This document shows, piece by piece, positions 7,633-14,494 of a DNA stretch of 39,485 nucleotides. The notes below the pieces were generated by a model. It searched no databases. It worked only from the letters and a program-made list of their open reading frames with translations, and was not told the DNA's origin. Each line of letters begins with the position of its first letter. Within the stretch, counting starts at the first letter, position 1. The position numbers and the translations under genes were made by a program. Source of the DNA: Bacteroidaceae bacterium (GTDB taxonomy: Bacteria > Bacteroidota > Bacteroidia > Bacteroidales > Bacteroidaceae); contig JAFWXS010000014.1 of assembly GCA_017517925.1 (NCBI GenBank), positions 1-39,485 on the forward strand, in the 5' to 3' direction.

Positions 7633-7664
7633 TTTGTTCGTTTCGAAATTTTTTCGTATCTTTG
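7633..7664 (+). promoter_or_regulatory. Rightward Bacteroidota-type promoter
   Basis: TTTG at 7633-7636, a 20-bp spacer, then TATCTTTG at 7657-7664, matching the -33/-7 pattern of Bacteroidota sigma-ABfr promoters. It reads toward the repressor-like gene at 7879. A strong hairpin begins a few bases after the expected start site. Confidence 0.8.
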
Positions 7665-7670
7665 CGGTCC

Positions 7671-7723
7671 CTTTCGTGCGGGGTGCCCGTTGTTGGAGCT
7701 CTGGGAACACCCCTCCACGAAAG
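7671..7723 (+). ncRNA. Structured leader hairpin between facing promoters
   Basis: CTTTCGTG (7671-7678) pairs with CACGAAAG (7716-7723), and inside it GGGGTG (7680-7685) pairs with CACCCC (7708-7713). The inner CCC/GGG closes a loop holding GAGCTC. Four T residues follow directly. In the rightward transcript this could be an attenuator or a short structured RNA. The leftward transcript would carry its complement. Confidence 0.6.
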
Positions 7724-7789
7724 TTTTGCAACCCGAAATCTGCCTCACTTGGCGGACGGCTACTTTAGTGCCATTTTCGAAATGCGGTG

Positions 7790-7821
7790 CAAAGTTACTA
7801 AAAATAGTTGAAACGACCAAA
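7790..7821 (-). promoter_or_regulatory. Leftward Bacteroidota-type promoter
   Basis: On the minus strand TTTG (7818-7821) and TAACTTTG (7790-7797) are 20 bp apart. It faces the rightward promoter, and the two transcripts would overlap by about 110 bp. It reads toward the tRNA genes and the replication operon, as expected of an early lytic promoter. Confidence 0.8.
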
Positions 7822-7830
7822 TTTTTGTCG
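7814..7830. promoter_or_regulatory. Candidate operator (17-bp near-palindrome)
   Basis: CGACCAAATTTTTGTCG is a palindrome but for two positions and covers the -33 box of the leftward promoter. A related sequence (TGTCAAAATTTGTTCG, about 7625-7640) covers the -33 box of the rightward promoter. These are plausible sites for the adjacent repressor-like protein. This rests on sequence pattern only. Confidence 0.45.
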
Positions 7831-7878
7831 CATTATATTAACAAAAGACAATCCAATCTTAAATATTGAGAATAATTT

Positions 7879-8343
7879 ATGGTAAGTAACGACGAAAAAA
7901 TGCTCAAAGAGCGCATTAGACACCTTCTTTCATACAAGAAAGCAAGCGTGTCAGACCTTACCGACAACGTTACACTGCAAGTTCGGTATCGTCGTCAAAT
8001 CAACGGAGACGCTGCTGTCCCGTTTTCTACGTTATACAAAATTCTTTATATGTACCACGACATCTCAGCCGACTGGCTTATCCTTGGTGAGGGGTCAATG
8101 CAAAAGGCGGATCACGTCGCACCGCACATACACCACAACAACTACAATAACCAACTCGCACCTGGGTCCACCCAGACGGGACCTGTCGCCATCGGACATG
8201 ACACCGTCAACGTCATCCGAGGGCGAGAAATCGAAGAACGTGACATCCTCATAAAACAACAGGCAGAACGCATCGCCGAACTGGAGAAAGACAAAGAACT
8301 TCTTTCCGGCTTGCTTTCCGCCTTCACAGACAAACCAAAATGA
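7879..8343 (+). CDS. Repressor-like HTH regulator
   Basis: A 154-aa protein. The N-terminal ~70 residues resemble Bacteroidota phage XRE-type regulators, with VPFSTLYKILYMYHDISADW followed by LILGEGSM, the usual end of that domain. A His/Asn-rich linker follows, then a C-terminal coiled coil (EIEERDILIKQQAERIAELE) probably for oligomerisation. There is no LexA-type peptidase domain, so induction would need another mechanism. Placement beside facing promoters supports a lysogeny-control role. Confidence 0.75.
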   Translation: MVSNDEKMLKERIRHLLSYKKASVSDLTDNVTLQVRYRRQINGDAAVPFSTLYKILYMYHDISADWLILGEGSMQKADHVAPHIHHNNYNNQLAPGSTQTGPVAIGHDTVNVIRGREIEERDILIKQQAERIAELEKDKELLSGLLSAFTDKPK

Positions 8344-8350
8344 AAACTTT

Positions 8351-8442
8351 CGATTGGGGTCTATGCCTTAGCCCGTGCCCCAATTTATATCTATATATAA
8401 ATAAATTGGGGCTAACGGGCAGGCTAATAGACACCCCAATCG
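8351..8442. repeat. Long hairpin element, copy 2 (GCCCGT...ACGGGC base)
   Basis: An inverted repeat of about 92 nt between the repressor-like and HIRAN genes. GCCCGT (8371-8376) pairs with ACGGGC (8415-8420). The same G / CTA internal loop as copy 1 follows, then an 11-bp upper stem (8378-8388 with 8401-8411, CCCCAATTTAT/ATAAATTGGGG). Outer arms GCC/GGC and a long CGATTGGGGT-type arm add further pairing. The upper-stem sequence differs from copy 1 while pairing is kept. Confidence 0.8.
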
Positions 8443-8464
8443 AACCCACCAAAACAAACACAAT

Positions 8465-9124
8465 ATGGAAGTACTTATTTTTGTAGTAGTTATTGGCGTA
8501 TTTATCACAATATGCTATGTGGTTAAAACCATAAACGATGAAAATGAAAAGTATCGTCTAAAACAACAGGCAGACATGGAACACAAACAAATCATCGAAG
8601 ATGCACATCGGCTGATTCTCTTAATGGAGGTGAGCCAGCAGGCCGAATTGGTTGGAGACCAAACAACCATCGAGGCCGTCAACAGCATGACCTACCAAGG
8701 GCCACTCCCAGAGGAACGTGCAGATGGTGGTTATCTCAGCCTCTACGACAATCTGCGCATACTTTCCATCGCAGGCATCAATCACCGCACAGGAATTGAC
8801 AGGTACGTCGGACGCGTCGAGTGTGCATTAGTGCCTGAACCTGAGAACGAGTTTGACCCGAACGCTATCAAAATAGTTGCTGAAGACCGTCACCATCTTG
8901 GATATATTGCATCCAACCAGACTGACTTCGTGCGATCCCTCACTTGCGACACATTCCCGTATCGTTGCACGGCCTTCATCGACCAAAAGGAAGATGAAGG
9001 CACCAACCGCAAGTTCTTTGTCGGACATGTCTATATCGTAAAACAAAAACAGCCAACCACCAACGTCCAGAAACTCACGCCTCCGGCCTCTGAAGAAGAA
9101 CAACAAAACTCTCAAAATAACTAA
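8465..9124 (+). CDS. Membrane-anchored HIRAN-domain protein
   Basis: A 219-aa protein. Residues 1-18 form a membrane anchor (MEVLIFVVVIGVFITICYVV), followed by a charged helix. A HIRAN domain spans about residues 100-195: SIAGINHRTG, CALVPEPENEFDPNAIKIVA, HHLGYIASNQTDF and the closing GHVYIVK. HIRAN domains bind DNA ends or stalled-fork substrates in helicases of the HLTF group; stand-alone versions occur in mobile elements. The membrane anchor is unusual for a DNA-binding domain. The role could be phage defence or DNA-damage sensing (inference). Confidence 0.8.
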   Translation: MEVLIFVVVIGVFITICYVVKTINDENEKYRLKQQADMEHKQIIEDAHRLILLMEVSQQAELVGDQTTIEAVNSMTYQGPLPEERADGGYLSLYDNLRILSIAGINHRTGIDRYVGRVECALVPEPENEFDPNAIKIVAEDRHHLGYIASNQTDFVRSLTCDTFPYRCTAFIDQKEDEGTNRKFFVGHVYIVKQKQPTTNVQKLTPPASEEEQQNSQNN

Positions 9125-9208
9125 CTAATTTTTTATAACTTGTGGCACCTTTTGAGTAACATCCAATTTTTCACCCTTCGCAACCCGCTGATTTTCAACT
9201 CTCCATTT

Positions 9209-9253
9209 TCATTCGTAATGCGTGGGTCGGCGGTTCGAGTCCGCCCAGTGGCT
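9209..9253 (+). other. attP: Attachment core: 3' half of tRNA-Thr(CGT)
   Basis: Sequence matching the 3' half of a tRNA: anticodon loop TTCGTAA, variable loop, a perfect T-arm GGCGG-TTCGAGT-CCGCC, and a 3' acceptor strand CAGTGGC. The 5' half (D-arm, 5' acceptor) is absent. Integrases often use tRNA 3' halves as crossover sites, and the integrase gene starts about 430 bp downstream. Phage genes flank both sides, so this is best read as attP. Confidence 0.75.
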
Positions 9254-9368
9254 CAGGGTTAAATGATGGAACGGGAAAGGGCTGATTTATTGCGGTTTAT
9301 GTGACTGCGGAATCGGACTGAAAGCGTGAAATCAGGAGAATCTATTGAACGTTGACAAGTTGCTTTGG

Positions 9369-9610
9369 TACGCAAACTCCCCACTTTCTCCCCGTTTTTG
9401 TACGCAAAAAGGGTAACAAAGGGGTAACATCTAAAAATGGGGTAACATTCCCGGGTAGTGAGTCCCGCATGAGTCCCGAACGGACAGCGAGAACGGACCA
9501 AACGGGACTGAAAAATCCCGAACGGATAAAGAGCTTGGATGTGTTACAAAACGCCGGGAACTTAACATGACCAGGTGGACGTGTTACAAAACGGAGGGAA
9601 GTTAGCATGA
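9369..9610 (+). repeat. Integrase arm-site-like direct repeats
   Basis: Several short repeats lie between the attachment core and the integrase. TACGCAAA occurs at 9369 and 9401. GGGTAACA is at 9411, 9421 and 9439. TCCCGAACGGA is at 9474 and 9516. A 30-bp imperfect pair beginning GTGTTACAAAACG is at 9541 and 9581 (40-bp period). Clustered direct repeats beside a core are typical of arm-type binding sites. No coding sequence is evident in 9125-9682. Confidence 0.6.
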
Positions 9611-9682
9611 GCGGCAGCGTGCCGGCGGCGAGAGGAGGAAAGTTGAATGGCCCAAAGGTGACACCAAAAAACACGAATTACT

Positions 9683-10933
9683 ATGGCATCGATTGTTTTA
9701 CGATTAGACGAGCGCAGCGTGAAAAACGGTATGTGCCCGGTTCGCCTGCGTATCAGTCACCAGCATCAAAGCGCGTGGGTGGGCACTGGCGTGGCTGTGG
9801 AGCCACAATTTTTCCGAAATGATAGTTTGTACGACCCAATCACCAATCGGGCTTACATGGCCAAAGAAAAGCGCGAGTCGCTGGCGGTATATGTCCGCAA
9901 GTGGGATGAGGGACTGTTTGACCTGCTGCATGCCGACGGCGGTGTGGAGCAACTGAATCAGATGACCGCCGCGCAGCTGCGGGCATACATCTTCGGAGAA
10001 AGGAAAAAGAAAACGGCAAAGGAGGTGGTAACTCGCAAACGTGGCAGCACCTCTGCGGACTTCCTCGACTGGTTCCAGCAGTACGGACAGACGCGGGCGG
10101 CCAAATCGACTCGCAGCCACTTCGACTACATCTGGCGGCTATTATATAATTATATGAAGGAACGCGGGATGCAGGCGCTCATGTTCCAGGACATCACCTA
10201 CACTTTCCTCGTGGACCTGAAGGCGTGGAACCGCAAATCGCGCGGCGAGGCGACCCGCTACAAATGCGAGAGTTACATCCGGGCAGCATATCGGGAAGGC
10301 ATGCGCCGCGGGATGGTCCGCCGCGAGCTCGACCCGTTCTTTGATTACAAAATAGAGCGCATGCCGCTGAAGGACATTGAGACGGTCGGCCCGGACACCC
10401 TCAGACGGTTGGCAGCGATGAAATGTAATAACAGCGAAACGACCCGCACCCGCGACATGCTGCTGGCGTCGTTCTACCTGTGCGGCGCCAACTTTCAGGA
10501 CATGTACTACATGCCGGCAGCCAAGGACGGGCAGGTGGAGTTCGTGCGCAGCAAGGTGTCGCGTATCTCGCAGCGCACTGTGCAAATCCGCATCGAGCCG
10601 GAATTGGCCGCCATCATCGAACGCTACAAAGACCCGACCGGTGAGAGGCTGTTCTCGTTTGGAACGAAGTTCGAAATCATGCAGCACAATTTCCGCCGCG
10701 GTTGCGACAAGATAGAGGCTGCGCTTGGTGAGCGGGTCAACTTCGCAAAGATCCGACGCACGTGGGCTACTGTTGCCGGCAAACTGGAGTGCCCTGACGA
10801 GGTTATCGACATGAGCCTCGGTCACGTTCCCGCGACTGTCAGATGCCGCCACTATGAGGACTATGACTGGACCCGCACAGCCAAATGGAATCGCAAAATA
10901 ATCGACTACACACTATACAACAAACAATCATGA
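9683..10933 (+). CDS. int: Tyrosine recombinase integrase
   Basis: A 416-aa tyrosine recombinase of the Bacteroidota mobile-element type. It has an N-terminal arm-binding domain (VLRLDERSVKNGMCPVRLRI), a SAM-like core-binding domain around residues 110-210, and a C-terminal catalytic domain. Visible catalytic residues are Arg in TRTRDMLLAS, Lys in VRSKVSR, Arg in KIRRTWATVAG, His in LGHVPATV and the nucleophile Tyr in RHYEDYDW. The box II His is replaced (KIRRTW), a tolerated variation. It should mediate integration at the tRNA-Thr core upstream. Its stop overlaps the next start as ATGA. Confidence 0.92.
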   Translation: MASIVLRLDERSVKNGMCPVRLRISHQHQSAWVGTGVAVEPQFFRNDSLYDPITNRAYMAKEKRESLAVYVRKWDEGLFDLLHADGGVEQLNQMTAAQLRAYIFGERKKKTAKEVVTRKRGSTSADFLDWFQQYGQTRAAKSTRSHFDYIWRLLYNYMKERGMQALMFQDITYTFLVDLKAWNRKSRGEATRYKCESYIRAAYREGMRRGMVRRELDPFFDYKIERMPLKDIETVGPDTLRRLAAMKCNNSETTRTRDMLLASFYLCGANFQDMYYMPAAKDGQVEFVRSKVSRISQRTVQIRIEPELAAIIERYKDPTGERLFSFGTKFEIMQHNFRRGCDKIEAALGERVNFAKIRRTWATVAGKLECPDEVIDMSLGHVPATVRCRHYEDYDWTRTAKWNRKIIDYTLYNKQS

Positions 10934-11766
10934 AAAAGATTCTACTTTTTGCAGCCGCCGCGATGCTGGTTGGCTGCGTAACCGACCCGAACGTCATCTT
11001 GCCGGATGACCAGGAAGACGTGAACATCTTCTTCGCACCGGCCAAGGCACCCGCCCAAACCGAAACGACGCCCACGCTGAGCGATTTCTGCACGCATCTG
11101 GACGTATGGTTCATCGAAGGCGGCGAAACAATCGACGTGCACCAAAGCAGCACGGACGCGAACTTCGGCAGCATATCGCTGACGTTGAACAAGACGAAAA
11201 CCTATCAGATGGTGGCTGTGGCTCATAAATGTGCCGGGAACGCCACGCTGAGCAACAATATCATCACTTTCCCTGACGACAAAGTCACACAGAGCATGGT
11301 CGGCAAGGTGACATTCTCACCAGCCACGGACACGGACATCGACGCAGTGATGACCCGCATCGTGGGGCAGTTCCGCTTCGATATTACCGACGAAGTGCCC
11401 GACAATGTAGCAAAGATTGACTTCTCGATCGCGCAGACCGGCACCCGCTGGAATATCAGCACGGATGCGGCGACCAATGTGATTGGCCGCGAGGTTTCCG
11501 TTGCCGTCACCAGCCGCAAACCGGACGGAAGCGCGACTGTTATCATCTATATCATCCCGGACGACCTCACCCAAGCTTACACCTACGACATCCACGTTGC
11601 AGCCAAGACTTCCGCCGACGTGATTGTTGAGGAGCGCGACTTCGACGACGTGCAAATCCGTTCAGGTTACAAGACGACCTACAGCGGCCAGTTCTTTGTG
11701 ACCACGCCCATGTCGTTCGGATTCACTGTAAGCGATTGGAGCGAGTACGACGTAGTGACATACTGA
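10930..11766 (+). CDS. Fimbrillin-like (FimB/Mfa2-type) lipoprotein 1
   Basis: A 278-aa lipoprotein. The signal peptide MKKILLFAAAAMLVGC ends in a lipobox (LVGC), with acylation at Cys16. The body resembles FimB/Mfa2 fimbrial anchor proteins of Bacteroidales: QMVAVAHKCAG, a MTRIVGQFRFDITDEVPDNV segment and a terminal beta strand FGFTVSDWSEYDVV. Such proteins sit on the outer membrane and anchor or cap fimbriae. The gene overlaps the integrase stop (ATGA), so it is probably expressed from the prophage. It could alter host surface adhesion or phage adsorption. Confidence 0.75.
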   Translation: MKKILLFAAAAMLVGCVTDPNVILPDDQEDVNIFFAPAKAPAQTETTPTLSDFCTHLDVWFIEGGETIDVHQSSTDANFGSISLTLNKTKTYQMVAVAHKCAGNATLSNNIITFPDDKVTQSMVGKVTFSPATDTDIDAVMTRIVGQFRFDITDEVPDNVAKIDFSIAQTGTRWNISTDAATNVIGREVSVAVTSRKPDGSATVIIYIIPDDLTQAYTYDIHVAAKTSADVIVEERDFDDVQIRSGYKTTYSGQFFVTTPMSFGFTVSDWSEYDVVTY

Positions 11767-12584
11767 TGCGGCAATTGGTACTGGCTTTGGTTGCGCTGTC
11801 GTTGGTTGCGTGCAACTACGAACAGCCGCAAGAACCGATGCGCATGATCTTTGCGCCTGCGTCAGGCACACCCGGCGAGTGCTTCAGCAAACTCAACATC
11901 CAACTCTTTGACTCCACCGGCGCAAAGGTGTTTTCAAAGGTGAAGGTACAAAATACAGGCGACTCGGGCTTCGGGTCGCTTACTGTGGACTTGTCAGGGA
12001 CCTACACTGTCGTGGCTGTCGGGCATAGTTGCGCTACGTCCGCTACAATCAAAAGCCCGCAGTTGGTGCAATTCACCGCCAGTAACGGAGAGAAAAACAC
12101 GGACACGTTCTGCTTTTGCGGTCAGGTGGATATGTCCGCCGATGAACGCAGTTATGAGGTGACGATGGACCGCGCGACGGCGATGTTCCGACTGAGCATG
12201 GAGAGCGAGCAGGTTCCTGAAGGCGTGACGAAGTTGCTGTTTGAATACACCGGCGGCAGCGCCAACTTCAATCCGACCACCATGCAGGGATGCACGAAGT
12301 CGAATCAGTCGGAGTCTCGCGCCTTCACCGGCCTTGGCAGTTATGACGTGTTCACGTTTCCGTATATGGCGGACTCGTGCCGCATCAAGATGACCATTTC
12401 GGCGATGGATGCAGCCGGGCAGGTGGTGCGTAAGCGGGTGTTCAATTCCGTTCCGATGGTGAGGAATCAGATTTCTGAGTATCGCGGGCGGTTCTTTGCC
12501 GATGATGACGACCCGTGGGCTGTCGTGTCGTTGCACTTCACCGTCAACTCGGGCTGGGCGGATCACACCGTCGTGAGGTTCTGA
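11766..12584 (+). CDS. Fimbrillin-like (FimB/Mfa2-type) lipoprotein 2
   Basis: A 272-aa lipoprotein with signal peptide MRQLVLALVALSLVAC and lipobox LVAC. It is a diverged paralogue of the preceding protein: VVAVGHSCATSATI matches VAVAHKCAGNATL, DRATAMFRLSMES matches its counterpart, and both end in a hydrophobic strand with TVVRF or DVVTY. The start overlaps the preceding stop by one base (TGATG), giving a coupled integrase-lipoprotein-lipoprotein operon. Likely a lysogenic-conversion cargo pair. Confidence 0.75.
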   Translation: MRQLVLALVALSLVACNYEQPQEPMRMIFAPASGTPGECFSKLNIQLFDSTGAKVFSKVKVQNTGDSGFGSLTVDLSGTYTVVAVGHSCATSATIKSPQLVQFTASNGEKNTDTFCFCGQVDMSADERSYEVTMDRATAMFRLSMESEQVPEGVTKLLFEYTGGSANFNPTTMQGCTKSNQSESRAFTGLGSYDVFTFPYMADSCRIKMTISAMDAAGQVVRKRVFNSVPMVRNQISEYRGRFFADDDDPWAVVSLHFTVNSGWADHTVVRF

Positions 12585-12593
12585 AACACAAAA

Positions 12594-12618
12594 GACACCC
12601 CAAACGGGATGCCTTTTT
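12594..12618 (+). terminator. Probable intrinsic terminator after the lipoprotein genes
   Basis: An imperfect stem (GACACCC with GGGATGCC, loop CAAAC, one bulge and one mismatch) is followed by five T residues. It lies ten bases after the stop of lipoprotein 2 and would end the rightward integrase operon. Confidence 0.5.
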
Positions 12619-12634
12619 GCGTAAAACAAGAAAA

Positions 12635-12750
12635 GTATACTTTTTTACTCATAAAATGTCTACCTTTTCACTCATAAAAAGTATACCTTCTTTTCGGAGT
12701 TAGTAGTCATTCTTCCCGGAGTTAGTACGGAAACTCCTCGGTCTTAGTTA
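12635..12750. repeat. Iteron-like tandem repeats
   Basis: Two arrays lie between convergent genes. The first has GTATAC, GTCTAC and GTATAC exactly 23 bp apart (12635, 12658, 12681), each spaced by ACTCATAAAA-containing sequence. The second has CGGAGTTAGTA at 12695 and 12717 and a weaker CGGTCTTAGTTA at 12739, a 22-bp period. Such arrays serve as replication origins or operators. The position, downstream of both neighbouring genes, fits an origin better than an operator. Confidence 0.6.
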
Positions 12751-12762
12751 ACTTGGACCGAT

Positions 12763-13023
12763 TTAAAGCACTTTTAGTTTGGTCAGGTTGGCCAGTCGCG
12801 GGTCGATGATGTCCACCGTCATTCCAAGCGCCTCGGCGATAGCCTGGACAGTCTCGAATGTGACGGCATATTTGCCCGCCTCTATACGGCTGATGTGCGA
12901 TGATTGTATGCCGGCCAGTTCTGCCAGTTGTACCTGATTCATGCCGGCGGCTTCCCGCAGCGAGCGTATGCGGAGTCCAAGCCGCTCCCGTTGCTCCTTT
13001 TTCCATTCGTCACTTTGCTTCAT
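12763..13023 (-). CDS. XRE-family HTH regulator, 86 aa
   Basis: A compact Cro/CI-type DNA-binding protein. The five-helix XRE fold spans about residues 13-70 (RIRSLREAAGMNQVQLAELA, GIQSSHISRIEAGKYAVTFE). It is the last gene of the small accessory operon and lies four bases after the frame-shifted small gene. It could be autoregulatory, or an antitoxin-like partner of its neighbour; nothing shows which. Confidence 0.85.
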   Translation of the reverse strand: MKQSDEWKKEQRERLGLRIRSLREAAGMNQVQLAELAGIQSSHISRIEAGKYAVTFETVQAIAEALGMTVDIIDPRLANLTKLKVL

Positions 13024-13067
13024 GGTTCAATTAAAAACTAAATACATATAACCGCCCTTTGCACATA

Positions 13068-13289
13068 TCACCCAGCAGTCGAGTCTGGATGCCTCACATA
13101 TCTCGTCCACTGTCTTGTCTTTGTGATTCCAAAGTTCGTCATAGTCTTCGTCGGACCATGCTCCAAGGTTTCCTTGCTTATGCGTCCTTGCCAACCGTTT
13201 TCCATGTCAATGGGCATAGTCGTCTTGTATGGGTGTGCCTCGCATTCGGCGATGACAGCCTTCAGTCTATCATAAAATTCCTTTTTCAT
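13068..13289 (-). CDS. Small protein whose frame appears shifted near 13165
   Basis: The first ~42 residues (MKKEFYDRLKAVIAECEAHP and MPIDMENGWQGRISKETL) look like a real protein. After that the in-frame sequence turns implausible (HGPTKTMTNFGITKTRQ). The -1 frame from about 13165 reads AWSDEDYDELWNHKDKTVDE, then LDCWVICAKGGYMYLVFN, and ends at 13027. This is far more protein-like and closes the gap to the next gene. The full product would be about 87 aa. Either a frameshift mutation, a sequencing error, or recoding at ACCTTGGAGC. Function unknown. Confidence 0.5.
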   Translation of the reverse strand: MKKEFYDRLKAVIAECEAHPYKTTMPIDMENGWQGRISKETLEHGPTKTMTNFGITKTRQWTRYVRHPDSTAG

Positions 13290-13573
13290 TTCTGCTCCTC
13301 CTTGCTGTAGTAATTAACAAACTGGTGGGTCATACAATCCCACATCATGTCCCTATTGCGCTCTATGCCGCCTTCGATAATCAGCGCATGAATGAGTTGC
13401 AGCAACATCTGCTTCTTGGGGTCTTTATTGTACCCGTACAGCTCATGGTCGATTGTGAAAGTCACTACCAGCCCGTCATCCTCGCTGTCGAATAGTTCGT
13501 CACCGATCATTCGCTTTTGTACCTCTTCTTTCAAGTCATTGAAGAAAATGGCGTTGTGTTTGTTCTTTGTCAT
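13286..13573 (-). CDS. Hypothetical protein, 95 aa
   Basis: An acidic small protein (DELFDSEDDGLVVTFTIDHE; later QFVNYYSKEEQK) without a recognised family. It overlaps the downstream gene start by four bases (ATGA), so the two are coupled. It belongs to the leftward accessory operon driven from about 15130. Confidence 0.65.
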   Translation of the reverse strand: MTKNKHNAIFFNDLKEEVQKRMIGDELFDSEDDGLVVTFTIDHELYGYNKDPKKQMLLQLIHALIIEGGIERNRDMMWDCMTHQFVNYYSKEEQK

Positions 13574-13593
13574 AGCTCCTTTGTTTTTGTTTA

Positions 13594-13833
13594 TTACTTA
13601 GGCCAAAGTCTACAATTTATAATCCGTTTGGTCGGGTTATTTTTTAGGATGGCGAGCGTGTGATAACTCACCTTTACGCAGTTGTGGCGATTACCTCCGC
13701 ATTTCAGGACTTTTCCCGTAAGCAAGGCTTCGCAAGCCGTTGATCCGTCAATATATTCTTCGTAGTAAGGACAATGCCTTCCGTACTTATTGGCTGGCTT
13801 GTCAGGGTTGTGTCTTGGCTTTCCTTTTCCCAT
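13594..13833 (-). CDS. Cys-rich hypothetical protein, 79 aa
   Basis: A basic N-terminus (MGKGKPRHNPDKPANKYGRH), then spaced cysteines (HCPYYEEY, ACEALL, LKCGGNRHNC, NCRLWPK). The five Cys and the HNC group could bind a metal, but no named zinc-finger pattern fits. Unknown function; part of the small accessory operon. Confidence 0.65.
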   Translation of the reverse strand: MGKGKPRHNPDKPANKYGRHCPYYEEYIDGSTACEALLTGKVLKCGGNRHNCVKVSYHTLAILKNNPTKRIINCRLWPK

Positions 13834-13855
13834 AGTTCCTTATCTTTTTAAGTCG

Positions 13856-14191
13856 TTAATAATCGAGGGCTATCCACTGGAGGCCGGAAACGGCATGCAC
13901 CTCCTCAAGGATTTTGGCTAATATAAACTCGCGGGTGTTGCTAAAGAAGAAATCCGTGTCCCAATAGTCTTGGTCCTGATAGGAATAGGTGAATGTGTCG
14001 TTTTCAGTCTTGTAATACACGAACATCTTCCACTCTTTGCCGGACTCCGCGTCCTTGTTTAGTTGGATCACCAGTTGCGTGTTGTCGTCGCCGCTCTTGC
14101 TCGTTTCTTCCATAAGACGACCGAGCATGTCGCTCACTGTCTGCTGTAGGTTGGTTATTTCTTCGCTTGTCAGGAAAAGTTCATTATCCAT
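13856..14191 (-). CDS. Hypothetical protein, 111 aa
   Basis: A helical N-terminal part (SEEITNLQQTVSDMLGRLME) precedes a beta-rich middle with many aromatic residues (KMFVYYKTENDTFTYSY, DYWDTDFFF). No family recognised. Very low pI expected. It shares the operon with the neighbouring small genes and could be an anti-host or anti-defence factor, which is only a guess from position. Confidence 0.65.
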   Translation of the reverse strand: MDNELFLTSEEITNLQQTVSDMLGRLMEETSKSGDDNTQLVIQLNKDAESGKEWKMFVYYKTENDTFTYSYQDQDYWDTDFFFSNTREFILAKILEEVHAVSGLQWIALDY

Positions 14192-14232
14192 TGTCTTTCG
14201 CCGTTGTTACCCGTTGCCGCCGGGTTGATTGG

Positions 14233-14427
14233 TTATTGATTGATGGTGAAAAATTCTGGGTGAGACTCGCACACCTGTTGCGCTCTTTCGTTTCCGTCAT
14301 TGGCGAGTTCTGCAATCTTTTCGCCCATGCTCATCTTGCGGATGTTTTGGAGTCCGAACTGCCAGCCGAGCGATACGACTTCCATGTGATTCTCCTTTGT
14401 TGAACCTTTGTAGGTGTAAGTTTTCAT
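14233..14427 (-). CDS. Hypothetical protein, 64 aa
   Basis: A small protein beginning MKTYTYKGSTKENHMEVVSL and ending HPEFFTINQ, with a helical middle (SMGEKIAELANDGNERAQQV). The ATG at 14427 follows a purine-rich leader after the preceding gene; a longer reading overlaps that gene out of frame and is rejected. No function assigned. Confidence 0.6.
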   Translation of the reverse strand: MKTYTYKGSTKENHMEVVSLGWQFGLQNIRKMSMGEKIAELANDGNERAQQVCESHPEFFTINQ

Positions 14428-14494
14428 AATACTATATATTAAAAGGTGAATAATCTTATTTGGTGGGGAGGGTTGCCCCTCCCCGTTTTGCTGA

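Noticed and set aside
7545..7869. Long open frames on both strands across the switch region
   Set aside because: They run through promoters, operators and the hairpin, and their composition is not protein-like.
9369..9610. CRISPR array
   Set aside because: Repeats are short, of several different families and not evenly spaced; they fit integrase arm sites.
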